Assembly: GCA_017539165.1 (NCBI GenBank) | Contig: JAFYHN010000080.1 | Coordinates: 1-55,397, forward strand | Source of the DNA: Eubacterium sp. | GTDB taxonomy: Bacteria > Bacillota > Clostridia > Lachnospirales > Lachnospiraceae | Reading direction: 5' to 3' | Length of the DNA stretch: 55,397 bases | Shown here: positions 15,791 to 23,862 of the stretch, piece by piece | Position numbering within the stretch: the first letter of the stretch is position 1 | Layout: every line of letters begins with the position of its first letter | Translations under genes and position numbers: made by a program | Notes under the pieces: model-generated | What the model was told of the DNA's origin: nothing | What the model saw: the letters and a program-made list of their open reading frames with translations, nothing else | Databases searched by the model: none

Positions 15791-15958
15791 TGTGCGTATG
15801 TATGTCTGCAAGACATCGCTTTCGCTCATGGCGGGATCTCCCGAACGGACCACTTCGCTAACGCTTCGTTTGCTAAGCTCTCAGCCACCTAACGGCGTCT
15901 GAATCGCTAAGCACCGCGACCCTTATGGACTTGCAGACATACATACGCTCATAGCGTT
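15783..15958. repeat. PE2 palindromic element, copy A
   Basis: Outer arms: AACGCTA/TAGCGTT (15783-15789 / 15952-15958), then a perfect 19-bp pair GCGTATGTATGTCTGCAAG (15794-15812) with 15930-15948. Inside is a hairpin-rich core with GGCGGGATCTCCCG and the motif CTAAGCTCTCAGCCAC...CTGAATCGCTAAG (15873-15911). That motif recurs in copy B at 20881-20917, while the outer arms differ in sequence. No T run follows, so it is not a plain terminator, though it would form a strong structure at the 3' end of the HAD mRNA. Confidence 0.8.
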
Positions 15959-16017
15959 TTGGAATATGCAAGTAATTTGAGAGATAAATATATAAAATAA
16001 TGCAGGAGGAAATATAT

Positions 16018-17226
16018 ATGAGCAAGATTGCAATGACAACCCCAATTGTCGAGATGGATGGAGATGAGATGACCAGAATCCTCTGGCAGCTTATCAAGGA
16101 TGAACTTCTTACACCATTTATCGACCTTAATACAGAGTACTATGATCTTGGACTTGTTCACAGAAATGAAACAAATGATCAGGTAACAGTAGATTCTGCT
16201 CATGCAACAGAGAAGTACAAGGTTGCTGTTAAGTGTGCAACTATTACTCCTAATGCTGCAAGAGTTGAAGAGTATGGACTTAAAGAGATGTGGAAGAGCC
16301 CTAATGGAACTATCAGAGCTATTCTTGATGGTACAGTATTCAGAGCTCCTATCCAGGTTAAGGGAATCACCCCATGTGTTCGTAACTGGGAGAAGCCTAT
16401 CACTATTGCAAGACATGCATATGGTGATGTATATAAGGCAAGCGAGATGAAGATTCCTGGAGCTGGAAAGGTTGAGCTTGTTTATACAGCTGAAGATGGA
16501 AGTACAGAGAAGGTTCTCGTACATGAGTTTGACGGACCTGGAATCGTTCAGGGTATGCACAACCTTAATGGTTCTATTGAGAGCTTTGCAAGAAGCTGTT
16601 TCACTTATGCTCTTGATACAAAGCAGACTCTCTGGTTTGCTAGTAAGGATACTATCTCAAAGAAGTATGACCATACATTCAAGGATATCTTCCAGGAAAT
16701 CTTTGATGCAGAGTTTAAAGAGAAGTTTGATGCTGCAGGCATCGAGTACTTCTATACACTTATAGATGATGCCGTAGCAAGAGTAATGAAGTCTAAGGGC
16801 GGATTCATCTGGGCCTGCAAGAACTATGATGGAGATGTAATGAGCGATATGCTTTCATCTGCATTCGGTTCACTTGCCATGATGACTTCAGTTCTTGTAT
16901 CTCCTAAGGGATACTATGAGTTTGAAGCTGCTCACGGAACAGTACAGCGTCATTACTACAAGCATCTCAAGGGTGAAGAGACATCAACAAACCCTGTTGC
17001 AACAATCTTTGCATGGACAGGTGCTCTCAGAAAGAGAGGCGAACTTGACGGAAATAACGAGCTGATCGATTTTGCTGCTAAGCTTGAGAAGGCTACTATC
17101 GATACTATCGAAGGTGGTACAATGACTAAGGACCTTGCTCTTATCACAGAGCTTGAGAATGTTACAACCCTCAATACTCAGGATTTCATCAAAGCTATCA
17201 GAACAACACTTGAGAGTGAGATGTAA
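16018..17226 (+). CDS. icd: NADP-dependent isocitrate dehydrogenase
   Basis: Oxidative decarboxylation of isocitrate to 2-oxoglutarate, feeding glutamate synthesis. The 402-residue protein belongs to the eukaryotic-type (type II) NADP enzymes: it begins [20 protein letters not shown] and has [49 protein letters not shown] and [35 protein letters not shown] supports this start over an in-frame ATG at 16000. Strong codon bias indicates high expression. The ROK kinase gene begins 12 nt after its stop, so the two form an operon. No citrate synthase or aconitase is nearby. Confidence 0.95.
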   Translation: MSKIAMTTPIVEMDGDEMTRILWQLIKDELLTPFIDLNTEYYDLGLVHRNETNDQVTVDSAHATEKYKVAVKCATITPNAARVEEYGLKEMWKSPNGTIRAILDGTVFRAPIQVKGITPCVRNWEKPITIARHAYGDVYKASEMKIPGAGKVELVYTAEDGSTEKVLVHEFDGPGIVQGMHNLNGSIESFARSCFTYALDTKQTLWFASKDTISKKYDHTFKDIFQEIFDAEFKEKFDAAGIEYFYTLIDDAVARVMKSKGGFIWACKNYDGDVMSDMLSSAFGSLAMMTSVLVSPKGYYEFEAAHGTVQRHYYKHLKGEETSTNPVATIFAWTGALRKRGELDGNNELIDFAAKLEKATIDTIEGGTMTKDLALITELENVTTLNTQDFIKAIRTTLESEM

Positions 17227-17238
17227 TAGGAGAAGAAT

Positions 17239-18108
17239 ATGCTATACGGAGCTCTGGAGTCAGGTGGCACAAAGATGATATGTGCTGTCGGGGATGAGAA
17301 TGGAACTATTATAGATAAGATTACTATTCCAACAACCATTCCTGATGAAACTATGCCCAAAGTTGTAGAATACTTTAGTGATAAAGATATAAAAGCACTG
17401 GGCATCGCCTGCTTTGGACCGATAGATTTGGATAAGACTTCAGATATATATGGATATATAGTTGAAACTCCCAAAACCGCCTGGAGATTTTACAATATTG
17501 TAGGAACTATTAAGGATGCACTTGGCATTCCAGTTGGATTTGACACGGATGTGAATGGTTCTCTGCTTGGGGAAGTAACCTGGGGCAGCGCAAAAGGACT
17601 GACAGATGTGGTTTATCTTACATTTGGAACAGGTGTCGGAGCGGGAATACTATCTGGTGGAAAACTGGTTCATGGGATGATGCATCCTGAAGCAGGACAT
17701 ATAAAACTGGTACCACTTCCGGGAGATACATTTGAAGGAAAATGTCCTTTCCACGGAACATGTCTTGAAGGCATGACTTCCGGCCCTGCCATCGAAGCAA
17801 GATGGGGAGCAAGGGGAGAAGAACTTGTTGAAAGACCTGAAGTGTGGGAAATGGAAAGCAGCTATATATCCCAGGGACTTGTAAATATGATATGTATACT
17901 CAGCCCGCAGAAGATAATACTTGGCGGAGGAGTTATGCATCAAAAGTCACTGTTTCCGATGATACGCGAAAAAGTCTTAAAGGAACTAAATGGTTATCTA
18001 AAGACGAAGCAGCTGGATGATATAGATAACTATATCGTACCGGCAGGACTGAATGATGATCAGGGAATCATGGGAGCTATAAAGCTTGCGATTGATTCAA
18101 TAGAATAG
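17239..18108 (+). CDS. ROK-family sugar kinase, probable fructokinase
   Basis: ATP-dependent sugar kinase, 289 residues. The N-terminal phosphate loop is GALESGGTKMICAVGDENG; DTDVNGSLLGEVTWGSAKG carries the catalytic aspartate, and YLTFGTGVGAGILSGGKLVHGMMHPEAGH is the ROK signature. The zinc-site cluster is HIKLVPLPGDTFEGKCPFHGTCLEGMTSGPA. These features match bacterial fructokinases of the ScrK/YdhR type better than glucokinase. TAGGAGAAGAAT precedes the ATG, 12 nt after icd. The transcript ends at the terminator at 18127-18166. Confidence 0.88.
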   Translation: MLYGALESGGTKMICAVGDENGTIIDKITIPTTIPDETMPKVVEYFSDKDIKALGIACFGPIDLDKTSDIYGYIVETPKTAWRFYNIVGTIKDALGIPVGFDTDVNGSLLGEVTWGSAKGLTDVVYLTFGTGVGAGILSGGKLVHGMMHPEAGHIKLVPLPGDTFEGKCPFHGTCLEGMTSGPAIEARWGARGEELVERPEVWEMESSYISQGLVNMICILSPQKIILGGGVMHQKSLFPMIREKVLKELNGYLKTKQLDDIDNYIVPAGLNDDQGIMGAIKLAIDSIE

Positions 18109-18126
18109 AAATATGTAAGAAACTCA

Positions 18127-18166
18127 GTTCCCCGTAGGATATATGCCTATGGGGACATTTTTCGTT
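18127..18166 (+). terminator. Terminator of the icd-fructokinase operon
   Basis: GTTCCCCGTAGG pairs with CCTATGGGGAC (one bulge), followed by ATTTTTCGTTTT. Confidence 0.85.
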
Positions 18167-18200
18167 TTGATATAGCAAAAAAGCACTTCTTCTTTAGGGG

Positions 18201-18229
18201 TTGTTAAATATTTTTAATGGTGGTAGAAT
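18201..18229 (+). promoter_or_regulatory. Promoter of the MATE transporter gene
   Basis: TTGTTA (18201-18206), 17-nt spacer, TAGAAT (18224-18229), with an extended -10 TG at 18221-18222. Confidence 0.65.
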
Positions 18230-18273
18230 AGGGCACGCTGATTAAAAATGTAAAAGAAAGAGAAAGTGATAAT

Positions 18274-19701
18274 ATGGGCTCTATAGAAGAAAAAGAGATA
18301 GTAGAAGAAGTTAAATTGAATGCTGAAGAGAATGAAGAGACAGAAATACGTGAAGAGAATAAGATGGGAGTCCTTCCGGTTAAGAGATTGATAATATCAA
18401 TGTCTCTTCCGATGATGGTATCTATGCTTGTTCAGGCTATGTACAATATAGTAGACAGTATATTCGTATCGCATGTCAGTGAGGATGCGCTGACTGCGGT
18501 TACTATGGCATTTCCTATGCAGATGCTGATCGTATCTGTAGGAAGTGGTACCGGTGTTGGTATAAATGCAATCCTTTCTAAAGCTTTGGGAGAAAAGAAG
18601 TATAAGAGAGCAAATAAGGCGGCTAACAATGGTCTTCTTCTTGCGCTTCTCAGTTATATAGTATTTATAGCGGTAGGAATTTTTGTGGCTGAGCCATTTA
18701 TCTTTTCACAGGTAAAGCCAGGTGATGAAAATATAGGAAATATGGGAACAGCTTATCTTATGATATGTTGTGTTATTTCTATCGGAGCATTCTTCCAGAT
18801 GACATTTGAGAGACTTCTTCAGTCTACTGGTAGAACTCAGTTGAGTATGATCTCACAGATCACTGGTGCGGTTATAAATATCATCTGTGATCCAATCTTT
18901 ATATTCGGTTACTTCGGAATACCAGCTATGGGTGTTGTTGGTGCAGCATATGCAACTGTTTTCGGACAGTGTGTTGCAGCAGTTCTTGGATGCTACTTAA
19001 ATGTAAAATATAATCCGGACATAAAGCTTTCTATTAAGAAAGTATTCAAACCTTCATGGAAGACAATTAAGAAGATTTATGCGGTAGGTATCCCATCAAT
19101 TCTTATGATGGCTATCGGTTCTATCATGTCATACTCCATGAATCAGATTCTTGTTATCTTTTCGACAACGGCAGTTGCAGTGTTTGGAGCGTACTTTAAG
19201 CTTCAGAGTTTTATCTTTATGCCGGTGTTCGGACTAAATAACGGACTTATTCCGGTTCTTGCATATAACTACGGTGCAAGAAAAGCGGACAGAATAAAAG
19301 AAGCAATCAAGTTTTCGATGATACTTGCAATGAGTATAATGGTAGGTGGAATGATCGTATTCCTTTCAATTCCAGGTGTACTGCTTAGAATTTTCGATGC
19401 ATCAAGTGAGATGATAGCAATCGGTACTACAGCACTGAGAATCATCAGTCTGTCATTCCCTATTGCGAGTCTATGTATCATACTTGGTTCAATGTTTCAG
19501 GCGTTTTCAAAGAGTAAGTATTCGCTTGTCATTTCTATAGGAAGACAGCTTGTGGTACTTATTCCTGCTGCATGGCTCCTGGCTCAGACAGGACAAGTGC
19601 AGAATGTATGGTGGGCATTTCCGATTGCAGAAATCATGTCACTTCTTCTTTCTTTCTGTTATTATAAGAGAATAAACAGAAAGATAATATCTACACTGTA
19701 A
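18274..19701 (+). CDS. MATE family multidrug/metabolite exporter
   Basis: A 475-residue inner-membrane antiporter with about twelve hydrophobic helices arranged as two MatE halves. The first half begins PVKRLIISMSLPMMVSMLVQAMYNIVDSIFVSHVSEDALTAV, the classic MATE start. The second half begins near KIYAVGIPSILMMAIGSIMSYSMNQIL and includes FMPVFGLNNGLIPVLAYNYGAR. A ~30-residue acidic N-terminal tail (EEKEIVEEVKLNAEENEETEIREENK) precedes TM1 and is longer than usual. Substrate unknown. Own promoter at 18201; the Sel1-like gene follows after 43 nt, possibly co-transcribed. Confidence 0.92.
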   Translation: MGSIEEKEIVEEVKLNAEENEETEIREENKMGVLPVKRLIISMSLPMMVSMLVQAMYNIVDSIFVSHVSEDALTAVTMAFPMQMLIVSVGSGTGVGINAILSKALGEKKYKRANKAANNGLLLALLSYIVFIAVGIFVAEPFIFSQVKPGDENIGNMGTAYLMICCVISIGAFFQMTFERLLQSTGRTQLSMISQITGAVINIICDPIFIFGYFGIPAMGVVGAAYATVFGQCVAAVLGCYLNVKYNPDIKLSIKKVFKPSWKTIKKIYAVGIPSILMMAIGSIMSYSMNQILVIFSTTAVAVFGAYFKLQSFIFMPVFGLNNGLIPVLAYNYGARKADRIKEAIKFSMILAMSIMVGGMIVFLSIPGVLLRIFDASSEMIAIGTTALRIISLSFPIASLCIILGSMFQAFSKSKYSLVISIGRQLVVLIPAAWLLAQTGQVQNVWWAFPIAEIMSLLLSFCYYKRINRKIISTL

Positions 19702-19744
19702 GGTTACAAATGTAACCATAACATAATCATCAGGAGGTTTAGTT

Positions 19745-20815
19745 ATGAAACTCGAGTTTATGAATAATGGTTACGATGCAGATATGAAGGAGTACAGTGA
19801 AAATGTACTTGTCAAATGTGGTACATCATCAAAAAGTGCTGAGCGAGAAACAATCTGTCTTGCTCAGGCTGGAAATACCGTAGCACAGAACTTTTATGCG
19901 GATATGATCTATAACAAAAAGATCCTCAGGAAGAAGCCGTATAGTGATGCATTTTACTTATATATGGAAGCATCAGGTATAAGTGTAAATGATTCTGGGG
20001 AATGGAAGTGCAGCGGAAAAGCAAATCCTATGGCTTTCTGGTCGGTAGGATACTATCTTGTGAATTATAAACGTGAAAATGTTTTGCTTAAATGTAATAC
20101 TATTCCTGAGATTGAGGCACTCAGCATGGATAAAAGACTGTCTATGGCGCTGGAGTTTACTGTTGCAAGTATCAGCTATGAGGAGATACCGGGGGCAATA
20201 AATCTCATCGGAAGAATTCTTTCGGAAGCATCTAAAAGTGATGAACTGTTTGATGCTCTGACACCAGTTATCGAAGAATGTCTGGTTGGACATGAGATAC
20301 CGCAGTCTTCAGAAGTAATAGAAAAAATAAATGACCGTGAAAAGTGTTCTGAAATCAGTGAAATGTTTTTCGTCGCGGCAGCAAAACTTGGTTATGTATA
20401 TGCATGCAACAGCCTTGCGGCGAGAGAAGCGGATCGGATAGTTGATGAATCTAAGAACGGAGCTACTTCTGATGAACTGGTTGAGAATATCATCAACTAT
20501 ATATGTTATCTCAGGATAGCTGCAGACAGATTGGAACCGTATGCAGCTAACAGGCTGGGACTCTTCTATATGAACGGAGAGATAAAAGGAAAAGGTGGAA
20601 CAGTAACATTTAAAGAATATATCGACCATTCTATGGCATATGAATACTTTAAGAAAGCAACAGTATATCCTGATGCGAATTCTGCCTGGGCATATCTCAA
20701 TCTTATGAAGTATTTCCATAAAGACTATGATCTGAATCTTGATCTGATGAATGAACATATGGATTATATAAAGAAGCTAAGTAGAGAAGTTTATGATATA
20801 GCGATGGATTTGTAG
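19745..20815 (+). CDS. Sel1/TPR-like repeat protein of unknown function
   Basis: 356 residues with no signal peptide or membrane helix. The sequence shows helix-turn-helix repeats of the Sel1 kind, most clearly AAKLGYVYACNSLAAREADRIV, YLRIAADRLEPYAANRLGLFYMNGEIKGKGG and SMAYEYFKKATVYPDANSAWAYLNLMKYF near residues 215-330, plus a looser unit near the N-terminus (CLAQAGNTVAQNFYADMIYNKKI). Such solenoids normally mediate protein-protein contacts. AGGAGGTTTAGTT gives a strong start. No domain indicates a catalytic role, and the partner is not evident from the flanks. Confidence 0.65.
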   Translation: MKLEFMNNGYDADMKEYSENVLVKCGTSSKSAERETICLAQAGNTVAQNFYADMIYNKKILRKKPYSDAFYLYMEASGISVNDSGEWKCSGKANPMAFWSVGYYLVNYKRENVLLKCNTIPEIEALSMDKRLSMALEFTVASISYEEIPGAINLIGRILSEASKSDELFDALTPVIEECLVGHEIPQSSEVIEKINDREKCSEISEMFFVAAAKLGYVYACNSLAAREADRIVDESKNGATSDELVENIINYICYLRIAADRLEPYAANRLGLFYMNGEIKGKGGTVTFKEYIDHSMAYEYFKKATVYPDANSAWAYLNLMKYFHKDYDLNLDLMNEHMDYIKKLSREVYDIAMDL

Positions 20816-20824
20816 ATAAAAACT

Positions 20825-20956
20825 GAGTGGAATATGTCTGCTCGACTCTACTTGCGTACGGTGCGGGTCCCCTAGGCTCACTAAGCTCTCAGCCACTGAA
20901 GTGCCTGAATCGCTAAGTGAACAGGCCCGCAACGGTCTCGCAGATATATTCCACTC
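20825..20956. repeat. PE2 palindromic element, copy B
   Basis: Outer arms GAGTGGAATATGTCTGC (20825-20841) and GCAGATATATTCCACTC (20940-20956) pair fully with one G-T wobble. The inner core has a CACTAAGC/GCTAAGTG stem with one A-A mismatch enclosing the hairpin TCAG-C-CAC-TGAA-GTG-C-CTGA. The motif CTAAGCTCTCAGCCAC...CTGAATCGCTAAG (20881-20917) is shared with copy A. The arms share no sequence with copy A beyond GTCTGC. Apart from this element the gap 20816-21056 appears empty. Confidence 0.8.
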
Positions 20957-21056
20957 ATGTTAATGTGTCGAAGACGGAAGACAAAGAGAGCTGAGAAGAG
21001 GAAAAGACAGGGAATAGCCATATAATGGTTTTATATAGATTTGGTTAGGAGATAAT

Positions 21057-21593
21057 ATGCTTAATATAGTACTGCACGAACCGGAAATACCTTATAATAC
21101 GGGTAATATTGGAAGGACGTGTGTGATCACAGGGACGAGGCTTCATCTTATTCGTCCTTTCGGATTTCTATTAAATGATAAGATGGTTAAACGTGCCGGT
21201 CTTGATTACTGGCATAAACTGGATGTTACTGAACATGATACGGTAGATTGTTTTTATGAGTATATGGCTAAGGAAGCATCTGAGAAGGAAGCGGCTGGTG
21301 AACGAAGACCAAGACTGTTTTATGCAACGACTAAGGCTAAGCACAGATATACTGATGTGGAGTTTCATGACGGCGATTATATAATGTTCGGAAGAGAGAG
21401 CGCAGGAATTCCTGAAGAGATTCTGGCTGAGCATCCAGAGGATTGTATCAGAATACCTATGATGCCGGACGAAAGGTCGCTGAATCTTTCGAACAGTGCG
21501 GCAATCATTCTTTACGAAGCGCTGAGACAGATGGACTTTCCCGGACTTGAAGATGAAGGGGAGCTGCACAGGCTGACATATAAAGATGAATAG
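21057..21593 (+). CDS. trmL: tRNA (cytidine/uridine-34 2'-O-)-methyltransferase
   Basis: A SPOUT (SpoU) family enzyme that 2'-O-methylates the wobble base of tRNA-Leu isoacceptors. The 178-residue protein begins MLNIVLHEPEIPYNTGNIGRTC, the family signature with the catalytic Asn/Arg. It continues LHLIRPFGFLLNDKMVKRAGLDYW, FGRESAGIPEEIL and IPMMPDERSLNLSNSAAIILYEALRQ, the knotted SAM-binding motifs. TTAGGAGATAAT precedes the start. The small Cys-rich gene follows 31 nt after. Confidence 0.94.
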   Translation: MLNIVLHEPEIPYNTGNIGRTCVITGTRLHLIRPFGFLLNDKMVKRAGLDYWHKLDVTEHDTVDCFYEYMAKEASEKEAAGERRPRLFYATTKAKHRYTDVEFHDGDYIMFGRESAGIPEEILAEHPEDCIRIPMMPDERSLNLSNSAAIILYEALRQMDFPGLEDEGELHRLTYKDE

Positions 21594-21624
21594 AAGAGAT
21601 TCTTTGGGTTAAAGGAGGTATTTT

Positions 21625-21807
21625 ATGGCTGCAGGACTATCATGTGATACATGTGCATACTTCACCTACGATGATGAAGAAGAATGCTATGTATGCGATA
21701 TAGATATAGATGAAGATGATTATTCAAGATTGATGGAGGGACATTTCAGAGAATGCCCTTATTACACTAACGGAGATGAGTATAGGGTGGTAAGACACCA
21801 GATGTAA
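21625..21807 (+). CDS. Small Cys-rich acidic protein (DUF6472-like)
   Basis: A 60-residue protein with six cysteines of which four are in the arrangement C-x2-C ... C-x2-C (CDTCAYFTY then CYVCDIDIDED) plus a late Cys-Pro (RECPYY), suggesting a metal-binding knuckle. It is very acidic. It resembles a small uncharacterised family widespread in Clostridia (DUF6472, from memory). The start is set by AAAGGAGGTATTTT. It follows trmL closely and is probably co-transcribed. Function unknown. Confidence 0.8.
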   Translation: MAAGLSCDTCAYFTYDDEEECYVCDIDIDEDDYSRLMEGHFRECPYYTNGDEYRVVRHQM

Positions 21808-21814
21808 ATCAGTG

Positions 21815-22047
21815 TTACGCTTCACAGTAGATACAAATTATATAATAGCTGAATAGACTGCTTGCAGGCTAGCTCGGCTATTATATAATTTGTATCGTGC
21901 CTGCGAAGCAGGAACCGTAAAAACATGAGGGAGGTGTCTGCGTAGCAGACAGTAGAGCATCGCTTGAGAATTCGTATAAGCTTGCTTAATACGAATTGAT
22001 AAGCGAGTGCGGACGTCCCGAATGGTATTACGGTTACTGTGAAGTAA
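21815..22047 (-). repeat. PE1 palindromic element, copy 3 (complete, 233 bp, opposite strand)
   Basis: Termini TTACGCTTCACAGTA (21815-21829) and TACTGTGAAGTAA (22035-22047) are imperfect inverted repeats. Read on the minus strand the module order equals copy 2. Stem 1 is ACCGTAA (21914-21920) with TTACGGT (22028-22034). Stem 2 is TCGCTT/AAGCGA and ATTCGTAT/ATACGAAT around GCAAGC (21960-22006). Hairpins are GTCTGCGTAGCAGAC (21936-21950) and CCTGCGAAGCAGG (21900-21912). Stem 3 is a perfect 20 bp (21830-21849 with 21877-21896). The length is identical to copy 2 although the stem sequences differ throughout. It fills the gap between the small Cys-rich gene and rnhA. Confidence 0.85.
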
Positions 22048-22091
22048 AGGTAGCAAAGATAGTAAAGAAAACGAATATATGAGGGACTCAA

Positions 22092-22685
22092 ATGGCGACA
22101 AAAAAATATTATGCAGTAAGAGAGGGACGTGTTCCCGGAATATATAACACATGGGATGAGTGTAAGGCGAATGTAACCGGATTTTCGGGTGCTGTCTATA
22201 AGAGCTTTACAACGCTTGAAGAGGCGAAGGCTTTTATGGGACAGGGGCAGCCTAAGCAGACTCAGGAATCTGAAGCTGTTGCTTACGTTGATGGAAGCTA
22301 CAACATTGCGACGAAGGAATACTCTTACGGTATGCTTATGTATGTGAACGGAGATACATATGAGGCCGCTGAGAGTTTTGATGATCCGGAGATGAGTCAG
22401 ATGAGGAATGTAGCAGGTGAGATCGAGGGTTCTATGCATGCTATGAAGTATTGTCTGGAAAATGGGATCAAGAGTCTGGACATATACTATGACTATGCCG
22501 GAATAGAGAAGTGGGCGCTTGGAGAATGGAAGACCAATAAGGAAGGTACAAAGGCTTATAAGAATTACTATGATTCGATAAAAGATAAGCTTGAAGTACA
22601 TTTCCATAAAGTTAAGGGACATTCGGGAGATGCCGGAAATGACAGAGCGGATGCACTTGCTAAAAGTGCTTTAGGAATAAGTTAG
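22092..22685 (+). CDS. rnhA: Ribonuclease H (type 1) with N-terminal viroplasmin-like domain
   Basis: Degrades RNA in RNA-DNA hybrids. Residues ~5-47 form the small caulimovirus viroplasmin/RNase H1 hybrid-binding domain (YYAVREGRVPGIYNTWDECKANVTGFSGAVYKSF...AKAFM). A linker leads to the catalytic domain at 63-197, with Asp67 (YVDGS), Glu110 (AGEIEG), Asp134 (YYDYAG), His177 (KGHSGD) and Asp184 (GNDRAD) in the expected positions. Start context is GAGGGACTCAA. The 3' end is 22 nt from the asparaginase gene. Confidence 0.93.
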   Translation: MATKKYYAVREGRVPGIYNTWDECKANVTGFSGAVYKSFTTLEEAKAFMGQGQPKQTQESEAVAYVDGSYNIATKEYSYGMLMYVNGDTYEAAESFDDPEMSQMRNVAGEIEGSMHAMKYCLENGIKSLDIYYDYAGIEKWALGEWKTNKEGTKAYKNYYDSIKDKLEVHFHKVKGHSGDAGNDRADALAKSALGIS

Positions 22686-22707
22686 GATTATAATCAAAGA
22701 AAAACAC

Positions 22708-23700
22708 ATGGATGTTGGAAAAAGAAAAAACAAAATACTTGTTGTGACTACTGGCGGAACTATATGTTCTACGGCGGGAGCGGATGGACTGAATGATGTA
22801 AATAGTTCAGGAACGGTTCCGGTTCTTGTTAATATGACGAAGGAGTGTCTTGACGGTTATAGGGACGTGGTTTATGATACCATATCGCCTATTGATACAC
22901 TCAGTGAGAATATGACAGTGGAACACTGGAATAAGCTTCTGGAGGCTCTCAGGACGGTTGAGTTCAGCCTCTATGACGGTGTGATAATTCTTCATGGGTC
23001 TGATACGCTTCATATGACGTCACCGCTTATGTCTTATATGATGCAGGGACTCGGACTTCCGGTGGTTATGATTGCTGCCAACAGAATCCTGACGGATCCG
23101 AAAAGTAACGGTGTTAATAACATGACTTATGCGGTTCGATTTATTATGCAAGGGGTTCCGGGAGTTTATGTTATATATAGAAATACTGATTGGATAACTT
23201 ATCTTCATGATGCGTTGGAACTCGAACAGTGTGGTGATTATTCAGAAGACTTTTTCAGCAGGAGTATGATGGATATATCCGGGATGGAAGATGAAAAAGT
23301 GGTTGGTGCTGAATATCCCGGTTCATACAGTGGCGATTCAAAGAAGGCTCTTCTGTATGAAAAGAAAAAACTTACGAATTCAATTCTTTATATAAAACCT
23401 TATGTAGGAATAAATTATGATCTATTTACACTGCAAGGTGTAAAAGCAGTTCTTCATGGTCTGTATCACAGTTCGACGGCGAGAACGGATACAGATGTAG
23501 AGGAGAAAGATAGTTCTTCGATACTGTCGCTGATTGACCGCTGTGACGAGGCAGAAATACCTTTCTATATACATCCATGTGAGAGAGAAAGTGTAAGGTA
23601 CAGTTCGAGTGTTCCGATGCTGGAGCGCGGAGCAATACCGATAAGCGGGCATACATGGAATGCAACTTTAATAGAACTTATGATCAAATATTCAGAGTGA
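22708..23700 (+). CDS. L-asparaginase/glutaminase family protein
   Basis: 330 residues. The N-terminal VVTTGGTICS carries the nucleophilic threonine, and VIILHGSDTLHMTSPLMSYMMQGLGLPVV carries the second threonine/aspartate triad region; the family usually reads HGTDT, so this member has Ser in place of the first Thr. ANRILTDPKSNGVNNMTYAV matches the following strand and helix. It would release aspartate and ammonia from asparagine, or act on a related amide. There is no signal peptide, so it is cytosolic (type I-like). The ribosome binding site is weak (AAAGAAAAAC). It may be co-transcribed with rnhA and ends in its own terminator. Confidence 0.85.
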   Translation: MDVGKRKNKILVVTTGGTICSTAGADGLNDVNSSGTVPVLVNMTKECLDGYRDVVYDTISPIDTLSENMTVEHWNKLLEALRTVEFSLYDGVIILHGSDTLHMTSPLMSYMMQGLGLPVVMIAANRILTDPKSNGVNNMTYAVRFIMQGVPGVYVIYRNTDWITYLHDALELEQCGDYSEDFFSRSMMDISGMEDEKVVGAEYPGSYSGDSKKALLYEKKKLTNSILYIKPYVGINYDLFTLQGVKAVLHGLYHSSTARTDTDVEEKDSSSILSLIDRCDEAEIPFYIHPCERESVRYSSSVPMLERGAIPISGHTWNATLIELMIKYSE

Positions 23701-23731
23701 TTGAGAAGTATAGATCACTCTGAATTTTTAT
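23690..23731 (+). terminator. Terminator overlapping the asparaginase stop codon
   Basis: ATTCAGAGTGAT (23690-23701) pairs perfectly with ATCACTCTGAAT (23714-23725), followed by TTTTTA. The stop codon lies in the left arm. Confidence 0.9.
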
Positions 23732-23741
23732 GTTTTTAACA

Positions 23742-23764
23742 TTTAAGAATCATTTAAGAATTAG
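23742..23764 (+). promoter_or_regulatory. Direct-repeat operator upstream of the ABC transporter operon
   Basis: TTTAAGAA occurs at 23742-23749 and 23753-23760, 11 bp apart (one helical turn), the second continuing as TTAG. This is the layout of OmpR-family response regulator sites. A near-identical pair lies at 53409-53432 ahead of the second ABC transporter. Which regulator binds is inference; candidates in the window are those at 36162 and 47683. Confidence 0.55.
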
Positions 23765-23862
23765 ACAAGATACAGATTAAGACTTTTATATGGGGTTGTT
23801 GTATATTAGCATCAGAAAAAGAAAAGAACGCATGAATTAAAAAAATTGAAAGGAAAAAAGAT

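Noticed and set aside
21822-22622. Long minus-strand open frame across PE1 copy 3 and rnhA
   Set aside because: It is antisense to the well-supported RNase H gene and spans the palindromic element; no start signal or protein family is seen.
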